This document shows positions 30,094 to 39,935 of a stretch of DNA of 64,000 bases, piece by piece (within the stretch, counting starts at the first letter, position 1; the number at the start of each line of letters is the position of its first letter). The DNA is taken from assembly GCA_947589305.1 (NCBI GenBank), contig CANQAP010000008.1, positions 1-64,000 of the forward strand. The letters are read 5' to 3'. A program made the translations under genes and the position numbers. The notes beneath the pieces are model-generated. The model ran no database searches, was not told the DNA's origin, and worked only from the letters and a program-made list of their open reading frames with translations. The DNA is from an uncultured Lachnospiraceae bacterium (GTDB taxonomy: Bacteria; Bacillota; Clostridia; Lachnospirales; Lachnospiraceae).

Positions 30094-31377
30094 ATGAAAA
30101 AACGAACATTATCTCTGATAGCGGCTGTATGTCTTTTATGTCTGATGGGATGCGGATCGCAAATAGAACAAGACATTGCTGGTTCAACGGCTTCTTCAGA
30201 AACCGGCATGACGGAATTGGAACCGTTACAATTTTCGATGGATTTCGCTTCGGGACGCACGGACATTTCAGAATGCCGCAGTCAATATGAAAGTGAGATA
30301 AAGGCTTTACAGGAAAGTAACTATGACAACGTTAGTTTTCAGGATTGTACATTCCTTCCTCTTGGCAATGTGGAGAAAGTAGGTGTATACAGAGGATATT
30401 ATAAAGGGATAGGAGTGGATGAGAGTATCGGTATCGTCAAAGACTGGCTGAACGATATTGGGTGTGAAGATATTGATTTGGAAACGGAATTGCGGGATGC
30501 CTCAGGTCAATATGAACTGGATGACAGCAAGGAAGCACCGTATTGTTATGTAAGCGTGTTTGAACATTATCCGGACTTTGATTCGGGAAGAGGATTTTTA
30601 ATTAATACCAACCGGTGTGCTATTCAAATGGGAAGCGGAGGTATTTATTCTATGAGCGACGGCAGTATCACGGAATATTTAAATACGGGAAAACGGGCAA
30701 ATGGCGATGCACAAGGGGCATTTTTGGGATTGCATAACGAAAAAGTCATAGAAACCGGCTTGGTTTCCGAAAAAAATGATGAGGTATGGTCATTAGTGGA
30801 TGGTGAATGTTCTATAGGCGATGCAGCCAAGATGGTTGAGGATTATTTTGAAGCGGGGACACCCTATCCGCCGATGGAAGGTGTGTCTGTAGATGTACCA
30901 AAAGTCGCAGTATTTGAATTAAATGATAAATATGGATATGCGTTTCAGATACGTCGGGTTTACAATGGGGTACCGTTTGCGTATGCAAATCATGGTGGAA
31001 GGACATATTACAGTTCTAAGTATATTAATGAGGATATAAAACATGTTTATGTCATCAATCATGATACGGTAGCGGCTTATATAGGATACATCGAAAGTAT
31101 GCAGTTGGAAAGTCTGATTGATGAACAGACAGATATCTTAAGCTGTCAGGATGCAGCTTCCGTACTGAGTGATTATCTAGCCGGAAAAGTAAAATTAGAG
31201 GTAGAAAAAGTGGAACTAGTATACTGCCCTTGTGACTATGCAGAAGAGCAGTGGATCGTGCATCCATGCTGGCAGTTTGAAGGGATGTGTACGACGAATG
31301 ATCAGATGATGCGTGCATATGTCAATGTTTTATCGGGGGATGTGTATTACTACACATTTAATGAGGACATCATATGA
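30094..31377 (+). CDS. Lipoprotein of ABC cassette 2, unknown family
   Basis: MKKRTLSLIAAVCLLCLMGCGSQ lipobox; C-terminal VHPCWQFEGMCTTNDQMMRAYVNVLSGDVYYY. Confidence 0.8.
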   Translation: MKKRTLSLIAAVCLLCLMGCGSQIEQDIAGSTASSETGMTELEPLQFSMDFASGRTDISECRSQYESEIKALQESNYDNVSFQDCTFLPLGNVEKVGVYRGYYKGIGVDESIGIVKDWLNDIGCEDIDLETELRDASGQYELDDSKEAPYCYVSVFEHYPDFDSGRGFLINTNRCAIQMGSGGIYSMSDGSITEYLNTGKRANGDAQGAFLGLHNEKVIETGLVSEKNDEVWSLVDGECSIGDAAKMVEDYFEAGTPYPPMEGVSVDVPKVAVFELNDKYGYAFQIRRVYNGVPFAYANHGGRTYYSSKYINEDIKHVYVINHDTVAAYIGYIESMQLESLIDEQTDILSCQDAASVLSDYLAGKVKLEVEKVELVYCPCDYAEEQWIVHPCWQFEGMCTTNDQMMRAYVNVLSGDVYYYTFNEDII

Positions 31378-32231
31378 GAGAATGGTACAGTGAGATCAAA
31401 AAGAATCTGTATCTGCCTGTCTTTCTTTTGTCGTGTTTGGGAGTAGCTTTAATCTGTTGTTTTAGTGAAGGATATATGTCGATCAATGGAAAGCACTATA
31501 CGATTATGGAATTACTGCTCTTTTTACATAGAGAGACCATGTTGGCGGAGATATCTTTAAACCGATATGAAATATGGAAACAAGGGATTGGCACTTGGAG
31601 CCAGCTTTTGTTTCCGCTGTTATTGAGTATTGGTTATCTTGTCATGCTTTCATGTGAGAAAAAAACCGGTTTTAACCGTCTGCTATTGACCCGGGAAAAT
31701 AATATCAAGTATTGTGTTTCGAAATTATTATCCGCCATGATCAGCGGAGGCATCATACTTTTATGTGGTTATTTACTGTTTGGTTTGATCGTCTATATGC
31801 GATTTCCAGCCGTTCAGGAATACTCTGCCGAACAGTTAGATTATTATATGGGCATCCATCCGGACTTTCATGAAGTCTTATGGATAGGAAAACGGTGTGT
31901 CGGAATCTTTCTATATGGTATGGGGGTCAATGTATTTGCATATTTTGTGTCTGTTTGGTTTACGGATCAATATATTCTTTGTTGTTTACCGATTATGCTG
32001 AAGTATATATTGGACAGGGCAGTCACAAAAATAGTTACGGATGCTATGAGCCACGACTGGGATACGCTTCTGACTCTGGGTTCAAGTTTATATTTGGAAA
32101 ACCTTCTGAATATAGATATGCCGGTCAGTTTTGGACTCACCCTGCTGTTTGTCATTCTTTTGTATTTGTGTGGATTCTTTTTGATGCTATATTGTCTCAC
32201 AAAACGAGGGGAGGACTATGGGTTTGAATAA
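31374..32231 (+). CDS. Membrane protein, candidate ABC permease subunit (cassette 2)
   Basis: 285 aa multi-TM; 4-nt overlap with upstream gene; equivalent position to 27508-28353. Confidence 0.75.
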   Translation: MREWYSEIKKNLYLPVFLLSCLGVALICCFSEGYMSINGKHYTIMELLLFLHRETMLAEISLNRYEIWKQGIGTWSQLLFPLLLSIGYLVMLSCEKKTGFNRLLLTRENNIKYCVSKLLSAMISGGIILLCGYLLFGLIVYMRFPAVQEYSAEQLDYYMGIHPDFHEVLWIGKRCVGIFLYGMGVNVFAYFVSVWFTDQYILCCLPIMLKYILDRAVTKIVTDAMSHDWDTLLTLGSSLYLENLLNIDMPVSFGLTLLFVILLYLCGFFLMLYCLTKRGEDYGFE

Positions 32232-33069
32232 CATGAAAACGATATGGAGTATTGCTCAGATAGAATTACTGCGGTTGGTCAGGAGTACCAAGATGATCAT
32301 TTTGGCTATGTTTTTGATCTTTGTGAATATTCAGATCCTAGCACCGCTTAGAGCATTAAGTATCGATATGGGAGGGAAGCTCTCTGTTTTAGAACCGTTT
32401 GCGGCAATCGGGAATTCAGGAGCCGTCGTATTAATACTGCCGCTTTTTTTTGTGACCATGATGGCAGACTTTCCAAGAGAAGGAGACTGTCAGTATTTCT
32501 ATCAGATACGTTGCAGTAAGCGAATATGGATAGCCGGTCAGATTGTGTATGCGATCGAAAGTTCTGTGCTGTTGACTGTATTTGTATTTGTTTCATCGGT
32601 GTTGTTATCTTTGGATTTTATAAGCATGGATGTCCGGTATAGTGATGCCGTTACAAAATATGTATCTGTCTTTCCGAATCGTTCCGGAGATTATGTGGTG
32701 GCTTTAATTCCGGAAGAACTATATAATCAGATGCAGTTGTCTACAGCCGTGATTCATACGGCATGCCTTTTGATATTATATTTTATCATGTTGTCGTTGT
32801 TGATTTTGTTATTTTCTATGATTAAAAAGAAAATCTTGGGGATTGTTACGGACGGATTGGTAATTGCATTGGGAACGATTGCCTGTGCGGGAAGAATAGC
32901 ATTTATGTGGATTCTTCCCATGGCACATACGATCACATGGCTGCATTATGCGGAATATCAGAGAATGCCCATCCTGCCAATCGGATATTCCTATCTTTAT
33001 TTTGCTATCATCAATGTTATGTTGATCGCAGTATCCCTTATCATCAGTAAGCGTTGTTACGGTATCTGA
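32218..33069 (+). CDS. Membrane protein, candidate ABC permease subunit (cassette 2)
   Basis: 283 aa multi-TM; shares FPxxSG(N/D)...LxPExLYNQMxL with 28356-29231. Confidence 0.75.
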   Translation: MGLNNMKTIWSIAQIELLRLVRSTKMIILAMFLIFVNIQILAPLRALSIDMGGKLSVLEPFAAIGNSGAVVLILPLFFVTMMADFPREGDCQYFYQIRCSKRIWIAGQIVYAIESSVLLTVFVFVSSVLLSLDFISMDVRYSDAVTKYVSVFPNRSGDYVVALIPEELYNQMQLSTAVIHTACLLILYFIMLSLLILLFSMIKKKILGIVTDGLVIALGTIACAGRIAFMWILPMAHTITWLHYAEYQRMPILPIGYSYLYFAIINVMLIAVSLIISKRCYGI

Positions 33070-33083
33070 AAAGGAGCATTCAT

Positions 33084-33728
33084 ATGATACAAGTGAAAGA
33101 TTTAAATGTTACGATAAAAGGAAAATCGATCCTGTCGGATGTGAATATCACGATGGAAGAAGGAAAAATATATGGATTGATAGGCAATAACGGAAGCGGT
33201 AAAACAATGCTGATGAAATGTATCTGCGGATTCGTTAAGCCGATATCCGGTGAAATCCTCGTAAATGGAAAGATAATCGGAAAAGACATAGATTACATTC
33301 AGGATACGGGGATTATCATAGAAAATCCGGGGTTTATCCCATATTATTCCGGCATAAAAAATCTGATGATGTTGTCGGAAATCAGTGGAAAAGCGGATAA
33401 AGAGAAAATCAAGGAAACCATGAGGATGTGCGGACTGGATCCCGAACTGAAATTACCGGTTAAAAAGTATAGTTTAGGGATGAGACAGAGACTGGGAATC
33501 GCTCAGGCGATCATGGAGGATCAAACTGCCTTGATCTTGGATGAACCAATGAATGGATTAGACAAAGAAGGAGTATCTGCGATGCGGCAATTATTCTTAA
33601 CCATGAAACAGGAAGGAAAATTGATCATACTTACCAGCCATAATCGCGAAGATATAGATCTGCTTTGTGATGAAGTCTTTGAAGTGGAAGCAGGGAGAAT
33701 TCGAAAAATAGTGGGACATGATGTATAA
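33084..33728 (+). CDS. ABC transporter ATP-binding protein (cassette 2)
   Basis: GNNGSGKTMLMKCICGFV, YSLGMRQRLGIAQAIMEDQTALILDEPMNGLD; start MIQVKDLNV after aaaggagc. Confidence 0.95.
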   Translation: MIQVKDLNVTIKGKSILSDVNITMEEGKIYGLIGNNGSGKTMLMKCICGFVKPISGEILVNGKIIGKDIDYIQDTGIIIENPGFIPYYSGIKNLMMLSEISGKADKEKIKETMRMCGLDPELKLPVKKYSLGMRQRLGIAQAIMEDQTALILDEPMNGLDKEGVSAMRQLFLTMKQEGKLIILTSHNREDIDLLCDEVFEVEAGRIRKIVGHDV

Positions 33729-33878
33729 ATAGTAAAGATTTCTTGATTTTTCCATGATATCGTATTATCATAAATAGCAAAATAACAAATGATATGACGG
33801 CATTCGATGGTTTTAGCGCTATATTGAAATTGTTATTTGATTTTCGGAGCTAACCTATGTATTGAGGGAGGGAACAAT

Positions 33879-34580
33879 TTGATACGTTTTGCAATTTGTG
33901 ATGATGAATCACATTTTTTGGATTTCTTTCAAAAGAAATTACGGGAACACTTGGAATCATTAAAAATCGACCATAAGATTACATGTTATGATAACGGTCA
34001 GGCATTCTTAAAAGATATTGCGGATTATGACGCAGTGTTTCTTGATCTTCATATGCCGGAAATGAGTGGTTTAGAGGTGGCGAAATATATTAACGAAAAC
34101 CATCCGATACCGGTTTTGTTTCTTTCCGCACATAGTGAATGGGCATATGCCACAGTACAATTTCAACCGTTTCGTTTTATCAGAAAAACATTCATTGATA
34201 TAGAATTGGATGAGGCGCTTTGTGCTTTGAATCGATATATGGATATGCAGGCTCAGCATCACTTTGTGTCTTTTCGTACTGCGTCAGCCGATATCAGGAT
34301 GTGTGTAAGAAATATCAAATATGCTGAAATATATGATCATTTCATTCATGTACATACCATAGAGGGAGAGGAGTTTACTGGATACGGAAAACTGTCCGAT
34401 TATGAAAAACAGTGGGAAGAATACGGGTTTATACGGACGCATAAGAGTTATTTGGTGAATGGATGGTATATTGATTCCATACAGGAAAATACTGTGGTAT
34501 TGAAGGGCGGAGAAAAAGTTCTACTTAGCCGCAGACGGGAAGCAGCAGTCAACGAGAGACTAAGGGCGTTGCGTTCTTGA
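33879..34580 (+). CDS. LytTR-family response regulator
   Basis: TTG start after gagggaggg; CDDE, DAVFLDLHMPEMSG receiver; C-terminal SADIRMCVRNIKYAEIYDHFIHVHT...FIRTHKSYLVNGWYIDSI LytTR. Confidence 0.92.
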   Translation: MIRFAICDDESHFLDFFQKKLREHLESLKIDHKITCYDNGQAFLKDIADYDAVFLDLHMPEMSGLEVAKYINENHPIPVLFLSAHSEWAYATVQFQPFRFIRKTFIDIELDEALCALNRYMDMQAQHHFVSFRTASADIRMCVRNIKYAEIYDHFIHVHTIEGEEFTGYGKLSDYEKQWEEYGFIRTHKSYLVNGWYIDSIQENTVVLKGGEKVLLSRRREAAVNERLRALRS

Positions 34581-34618
34581 ATCAGCAAAACATATTGGGA
34601 TCATATTGAGGAATCGCA

Positions 34619-35344
34619 ATGAAGGTAACATATTTAGGACACAGTGGATTTTTGTTAGAGACGGATACCGTCTATCTGTTATTCGATTATTATACAGGCG
34701 CTTTGCCGGAGATATCGGCGGATAAGCCGTTGGTTGTTTTTGTCAGTCATAGTCATGCAGATCACTACAATCGGGAAATTTTTCAATGGAAGCTTCGCTA
34801 TCCGGACATACAATATGTTTTGGCGCATGATATTCCGGTCAAACGTATGATGGAAGAACATAAGGCGCGGGGAATTGATTTGGATCCGTGCCTGATTCAG
34901 GTGCGAAAACGGGAAACGCGGGAACTGCGCTTGTGTAACGGCAGTGCTTTGATCGTTTATGCCCTGCGTTCGACCGATGCCGGAGTGGCATATCTCTTGG
35001 AATATGAGGGGCATGTCTTCTATCATGCCGGCGATCTGAATCTCTGGTACTGGGAAGGAGAAAGCAAGCAATATAATGAAAATATGACGCGGGCATATTT
35101 AAAAGAAATGGAAACACTGAAAGGACGCAAGATAGATATCGCATTTATTCCGTTGGATCCCAGACTTCAGGAACATGCAATGGACGGTCTGCGGATCTTT
35201 ATGGAATATACCAAAACGGAAGCGGTGTTTCCGATGCACATGTGGAACGACTATAGCCTGATCGATACCTGTCTGAAACGATTTCCGGAATATAAAAAAC
35301 ACCTGCGCTCCGTTTCCCACGAAGGTCAGGTGTTTGTACTCTAG
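34619..35344 (+). CDS. MBL-fold metallo-hydrolase
   Basis: 241 aa; GHSGFLLET, VSHSHADHYN, HAGDLNLWYW, FPMHMW. Confidence 0.85.
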   Translation: MKVTYLGHSGFLLETDTVYLLFDYYTGALPEISADKPLVVFVSHSHADHYNREIFQWKLRYPDIQYVLAHDIPVKRMMEEHKARGIDLDPCLIQVRKRETRELRLCNGSALIVYALRSTDAGVAYLLEYEGHVFYHAGDLNLWYWEGESKQYNENMTRAYLKEMETLKGRKIDIAFIPLDPRLQEHAMDGLRIFMEYTKTEAVFPMHMWNDYSLIDTCLKRFPEYKKHLRSVSHEGQVFVL

Positions 35345-36585
35345 TGATATCTGCGGAGCAGAATGCTGGAATTCTGACCGCCAAAGCCGAACGCATTGGA
35401 CATGGCAATCTCCACTGACTGCTTGCGTGCGGTATTCGGCACATAATCCAGATTACAATCCGGATCCGGTGTCTGTAAATGCAAGGTCGGAGGAATGATG
35501 CCATCCTGAATGGTCTTTACGCAGGCGATGACTTCCGTCACACCGCCGGCTCCCATCATATGTCCGGTTGCTCCCTTGGTAGACGAAACGGCGAGAGATT
35601 GTGCGTGTTTGCCGAATAGTGTCTGAATGGCGATCGTTTCAATGATGTCGCCCTTTGGAGTGGAAGTTCCGTGGGCGTTGATATACGTAACCTGTTCCGG
35701 CTGAATGCCGGCTTTTTCTATGCAATGCCGCATGCAAAATATGGCGCCGATCCCTTCCGGATGCGGAGAAGTGACATGATAACCGTCGGTACTGTTTGAC
35801 CAGCCGATGATCGAAGCATGGATCTGAGCGTTTCGGGCAAGGGCATGTTCTTCTGTTTCAATGACGATACACCCGCCGCCTTCTCCCATAACAAAACCGT
35901 CTCTGGTCGCATCAAACGGACGGCTGGCGGTCTCCGGCGTGTCGTTTCGTGTGGATAAGGCATGGGCAGAAGACAGTCCCATGATCGGAAGCGGTGAGGT
36001 GGCAGCCTCTGCGCCGACGCATAATACGACATCTGCTTCGCCGCTGCGAATCAGCATGATACCGGTCGATATCGCATCTGCTCCCGAGGAACAGGCTGTT
36101 GTTACGGTCAGGCTGGGACCGCGGAGTCCTTTGGCGATCGCTATCTGTGCTGCGGCAATATTACCGATGATTTTTGGAACAAATCGCGGACTGACTTTAC
36201 TATGTGCGCCGCTGCTGATTCCGTGTTGTGTCTCTGCTATGGTTGACAGACCGGCAAAGGCGGTGCCGACGACAATGCCGATGCGTTCCGGCGGAATCGG
36301 AGAGGATTCGGATTGTAAGCCGGCATCCTGCATGGCTTCTTCGGCAGCGACATATCCGTACTGCATAAATACATCCATTTCTTTTGCAAGTTTTCTTGGG
36401 ATATGGTCGGTTGGTTCAAAGTCTTTGACTTGCGCGGCAAATTTTACGGGAAGGTCTGTAGTGTCAAAACGGGTAATCGGGGAAACCCCCTGTTTTCCAG
36501 TGATCAATCCGTTCCAATAGGACGCTACACCGATGCCAATCGGCGATACAACACCCATCCCTGTAATTACAATATTGTTTTTCAT
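35341..36585 (-). CDS. Beta-ketoacyl-ACP synthase, FabF-like (second copy)
   Basis: Start MKNNIVITGMGVVSPIG; VTTACSSGADAI active-site Cys, NAHGTSTPKGD, STKGATGHMMGAGG. Confidence 0.93.
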   Translation of the reverse strand: MKNNIVITGMGVVSPIGIGVASYWNGLITGKQGVSPITRFDTTDLPVKFAAQVKDFEPTDHIPRKLAKEMDVFMQYGYVAAEEAMQDAGLQSESSPIPPERIGIVVGTAFAGLSTIAETQHGISSGAHSKVSPRFVPKIIGNIAAAQIAIAKGLRGPSLTVTTACSSGADAISTGIMLIRSGEADVVLCVGAEAATSPLPIMGLSSAHALSTRNDTPETASRPFDATRDGFVMGEGGGCIVIETEEHALARNAQIHASIIGWSNSTDGYHVTSPHPEGIGAIFCMRHCIEKAGIQPEQVTYINAHGTSTPKGDIIETIAIQTLFGKHAQSLAVSSTKGATGHMMGAGGVTEVIACVKTIQDGIIPPTLHLQTPDPDCNLDYVPNTARKQSVEIAMSNAFGFGGQNSSILLRRYH

Positions 36586-36608
36586 ATGCTTATTCTCCGA
36601 TACGTTCA

Positions 36609-38312
36609 TTATACATTGGGTTCCGTAGGTTTTGCCCAATCTTTTTCCTTGATTTCCACGCGGCGTATTTTTCCGCTGACGGTTTTCGGGAGTTCTTTTA
36701 CAAACTCGATCACTTTCGGACGTTTATAGGATGCCAGATTGGTCTTAAAGAATTTCACCATTTCTTTTTTGAGATCGTCGTTCGGTTCGGTATCTTCCGT
36801 CAGTACCACGCTTGCCTTGATCGCCTGCCCGCGCATGGGATCCGGCACGGATGTGACCGCACATTCGATGACGTAAGGGAGCTTCATGATCTCATTTTCA
36901 ATCTCAAACGGACCGACACGGTAGCCGGTGGATTTGATGACGTCATCAACACGTCCGACATACCAAAAGAAGCCGTCGTCGTCTTTGTAAGCGGTATCGC
37001 CGGTATGATAATATCCGTTATAATATACGGACTCTGTCCGAAGGTCATCCAGATAATACCCGAGGAATAATCCTTCCGGCACATGATCCTTGACGTTGAT
37101 TACGATTTCACCGGTCTCACCGGTTTCGCAGACAGTCTCGTCCGGGCGTATGATTTCAATGCTGTACTGCGGACTCGGACGTCCCATGGATCCCGGTTTC
37201 GGTTCCATACCGGCGAGATTGCCGATGATTAAGGTCGTTTCCGTCTGTCCGAATCCTTCCATGATCTTCATGCCGGTCTGATGATAAAACTTATCAAATA
37301 TCTCCGGATTCAGGGCTTCGCCTGCCGTAGCCACTGTCTGTAAGGAAGATAGGTCAAATTTCGAAAGGTTCATATGCACGAGTACCCGGTATACCGTTGG
37401 CGGAGCGCAGAAGGTCGTGATCCGGTACTTCTCGATCATTTTTAAGATCTGGCTGGCGTAGAATTCTTCATAGTCGTAGGTAAACACCGCTGCTTCACAA
37501 AGCCATTGACCGTATAATTTACCCCATAATGCCTTTCCCCAGCCGGTATCGCTGATCGTGAAATGAATGCCGTCCGGGTCTACCTGCTGCCAGTATTTGG
37601 CAGTGATAAAATGTCCTAAGGCATATTTATAGCTATGAGCGGCAATTTTCGGATAAGACGTCGTACCGGAAGTAAAGAACATGAGCATGGTGTCGTCACC
37701 GCCCGCCGCATTCTTGGGCTTGCGGAATTCCGGTGAAAAGAAACGGACATCCCGGTTGAAATTATGCCAGCCTTTCAAAGTGGTATTACCTACCATGATC
37801 TTTGCCTTTAATCCGTCATATGTGCGGGAGGCGCGTTCGACTTCACCGGCTACCTTCCCGTCCGAAGTACAGAGTACCGCATCGATATCGCCGGCTTTAA
37901 AACGGTATTCAAAATCTTTCTTAACCAAAAGGTTTGTTGCCGGTATGGCAATGGCGCCGATTTTATGCAGCGCAAGAATCGCAAACCAGAACTGGTAATG
38001 CCGCTTTAGTACCAACATCACGCGGTCGCCGCGCTTAATACCGAGAAACTGAAAATAATTTGCCGCCTTATTGGAATAGATCATCATATCCCGAAAGGTG
38101 ATCTGACGTTCCTTGCCGTCTCCTGCGATATGCAGCATCGCGAGTTTATCCGGCTTGGTTTTTCCCAAGACGTCTACAACGTCATAAGCAAAGTTAAAAT
38201 GTTCATCGTTATGGAATTCTATGGCGCTCAGGACACCGTTTTCATCTTTGGCAGTGGAAATAAATTTACCGGCTATGCCGGTCTCCGGTTGGAGAGATGT
38301 GTGGTTTGACAT
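36609..38312 (-). CDS. AMP-binding acyl-CoA synthetase (medium-chain acyl-CoA synthetase-like)
   Basis: 567 aa; MLMFFTSGTTSYPKIAAHS, GFGQTET, YHTGDTAYKDDDGFFWYVGRVDDVIKSTGYRVGPFEIEN, PKTVSGKIRR. Confidence 0.92.
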   Translation of the reverse strand: MSNHTSLQPETGIAGKFISTAKDENGVLSAIEFHNDEHFNFAYDVVDVLGKTKPDKLAMLHIAGDGKERQITFRDMMIYSNKAANYFQFLGIKRGDRVMLVLKRHYQFWFAILALHKIGAIAIPATNLLVKKDFEYRFKAGDIDAVLCTSDGKVAGEVERASRTYDGLKAKIMVGNTTLKGWHNFNRDVRFFSPEFRKPKNAAGGDDTMLMFFTSGTTSYPKIAAHSYKYALGHFITAKYWQQVDPDGIHFTISDTGWGKALWGKLYGQWLCEAAVFTYDYEEFYASQILKMIEKYRITTFCAPPTVYRVLVHMNLSKFDLSSLQTVATAGEALNPEIFDKFYHQTGMKIMEGFGQTETTLIIGNLAGMEPKPGSMGRPSPQYSIEIIRPDETVCETGETGEIVINVKDHVPEGLFLGYYLDDLRTESVYYNGYYHTGDTAYKDDDGFFWYVGRVDDVIKSTGYRVGPFEIENEIMKLPYVIECAVTSVPDPMRGQAIKASVVLTEDTEPNDDLKKEMVKFFKTNLASYKRPKVIEFVKELPKTVSGKIRRVEIKEKDWAKPTEPNV

Positions 38313-38403
38313 GATTAAACGTCCTTTCTACAATTATTGAGTGTCATTCTTTATCAATAAAATTGTTTTTTTGTCTAGCAAAAATAGTTTGATAGATTTT
38401 TAC

Positions 38404-38424
38404 ATGTAGTTTCAAAAACTACAT
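38404..38424. promoter_or_regulatory. Perfect 21-bp palindrome, candidate FabT-like operator 1
   Basis: atgtagttt-caa-aaactacat; core shared with 45814-45834. Confidence 0.75.
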
Positions 38425-38587
38425 TCATGTTATATGGTAAGGTCTGGTATTTAAAATGTCAAGAACTATCTACTATGAAAATATGGAAATATTTTGAACA
38501 AATTATTAATTTTTATGAAATGAATGCGGCGAAGGATGGAACGTCGAAAAAAAACTGACGAAAACTTCCAAAACTGGTATAAATCGG

Positions 38588-38615
38588 TTGACAAACAGGG
38601 AATAATTGATACAAT
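38588..38615 (+). promoter_or_regulatory. Sigma-A-type promoter upstream of acpP
   Basis: TTGACA, 16-nt spacer, TACAAT. Confidence 0.65.
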
Positions 38616-38677
38616 ATACTTGGTTGAAAATTAAAATTTTTTAACTAAAATGAAAATAGGGAAAAGGAGACACTACT

Positions 38678-38905
38678 ATGTTCGAAACAATTAAGAAAGT
38701 AATTGCCGACACCTTAAGTTGTGATGAGGACAAGATCACTTTAGAGGCATCTTTAACGGATGACTTAGGTGCAGATTCCTTGGATGCAGTAGAATTAGGT
38801 ATGGCGATTGAAGACGCAACCGGCGTTGCCATTGCAGACGAAGACCTTCCGAATATGAAGACTGTTAAGGATTTAGTAGACTACGTTACGGCTCATCAGG
38901 GCTGA
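38678..38905 (+). CDS. acpP: Acyl carrier protein
   Basis: 75 aa; [18 protein letters not shown] phosphopantetheine motif. Confidence 0.97.
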   Translation: MFETIKKVIADTLSCDEDKITLEASLTDDLGADSLDAVELGMAIEDATGVAIADEDLPNMKTVKDLVDYVTAHQG

Positions 38906-39002
38906 TTGTAACGACCATTAGCTGAAGAATACAGGTATATATAAATCGCTACATATGGAAAGATTTGTGTATGCCTGTTTCTTTTAAAGCTATTTCAGAG
39001 GA

Positions 39003-39935
39003 GTGAAAAAAATGAGTTTGTTAGGCAGGACAAAAGCTGAATTGGCAAAGTACGCAACGGTGCTGAAGGCTTCAAAAGAATCACAGGAATTAAACGATGA
39101 TTTTGAACCGGTCGTTGTAAGAGATAAATTGGAAAAACCGGAGGAAAGCGGTACGGAAGTCATTACATGTACTGCCTGTAAAAAGGAAATACCGTCCGGT
39201 ATCATGAAGAAGAATTTGTTTGTGTGTCCGGAATGCGGAGCGCACAATAAAATATCGGCGGCACGTCGTATGCGGAGTATGGTGGATGCCGGAACGTTTC
39301 GAAAGTTAAAATGTAAGGTGCCGATCATGAATCCTTTGGATTATCCGGATTACGAAGAGAAAATCACCAAACTTCAGGAAAAGACCGGTTTGGAAGAAGG
39401 CGTACTGATCGGCGTGGGTGACATCTGCGGTCAGAAAGCCATGATCGCCGTAATGGGCAGCGAGTTTCTCATGGGAAGCATGGGTATCGCAGTGGGTGAA
39501 AAGGTGACGTACGCATTTGAAGTGGCGGATCGCAATCGACTGCCGGTTGTTATGTTCACGGCGAGCGGCGGCGCACGTATGCAGGAAGGGATTCTTTCGC
39601 TCATGCAGATGGCAAAGACCAGTGCAGCCGTACAGAGATTCAGCGAACATGGAGGATTATATGTGGTTTGTCTGACACATCCTACCACGGGAGGCGTAAG
39701 CGCCAGTTTTGCAACCTTAGGTGATATCACACTGGCTGAGCCGGGAGCATTGATAGGGTTTGCCGGTCCGCGTGTGATCGAACAGACCATCGGACAGAAA
39801 TTGCCGGAAGGATTTCAGACGGCGGAATATCTGGAGACACATGGCTTTGTAGATCAGATCGTACCGCGAAACGAAATGCGGGAAGTGGTCGGTCAGATTT
39901 TGAAGCTGCATGAAAGAAAGAGGTGGTCGCTATGA
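39003..39935 (+). CDS. accD: Acetyl-CoA carboxylase carboxyltransferase beta subunit
   Basis: 310 aa; zinc ribbon CTACKKEI...CPECGAHNKIS; GGARMQEGILSLMQMAKT. Confidence 0.96.
   Translation: MKKMSLLGRTKAELAKYATVLKASKESQELNDDFEPVVVRDKLEKPEESGTEVITCTACKKEIPSGIMKKNLFVCPECGAHNKISAARRMRSMVDAGTFRKLKCKVPIMNPLDYPDYEEKITKLQEKTGLEEGVLIGVGDICGQKAMIAVMGSEFLMGSMGIAVGEKVTYAFEVADRNRLPVVMFTASGGARMQEGILSLMQMAKTSAAVQRFSEHGGLYVVCLTHPTTGGVSASFATLGDITLAEPGALIGFAGPRVIEQTIGQKLPEGFQTAEYLETHGFVDQIVPRNEMREVVGQILKLHERKRWSL

Noticed and set aside
31880-32227. 115-aa plus-strand ORF inside cassette 2 permease
   Set aside because: Alternate frame within a longer membrane-protein ORF; no RBS or motif.
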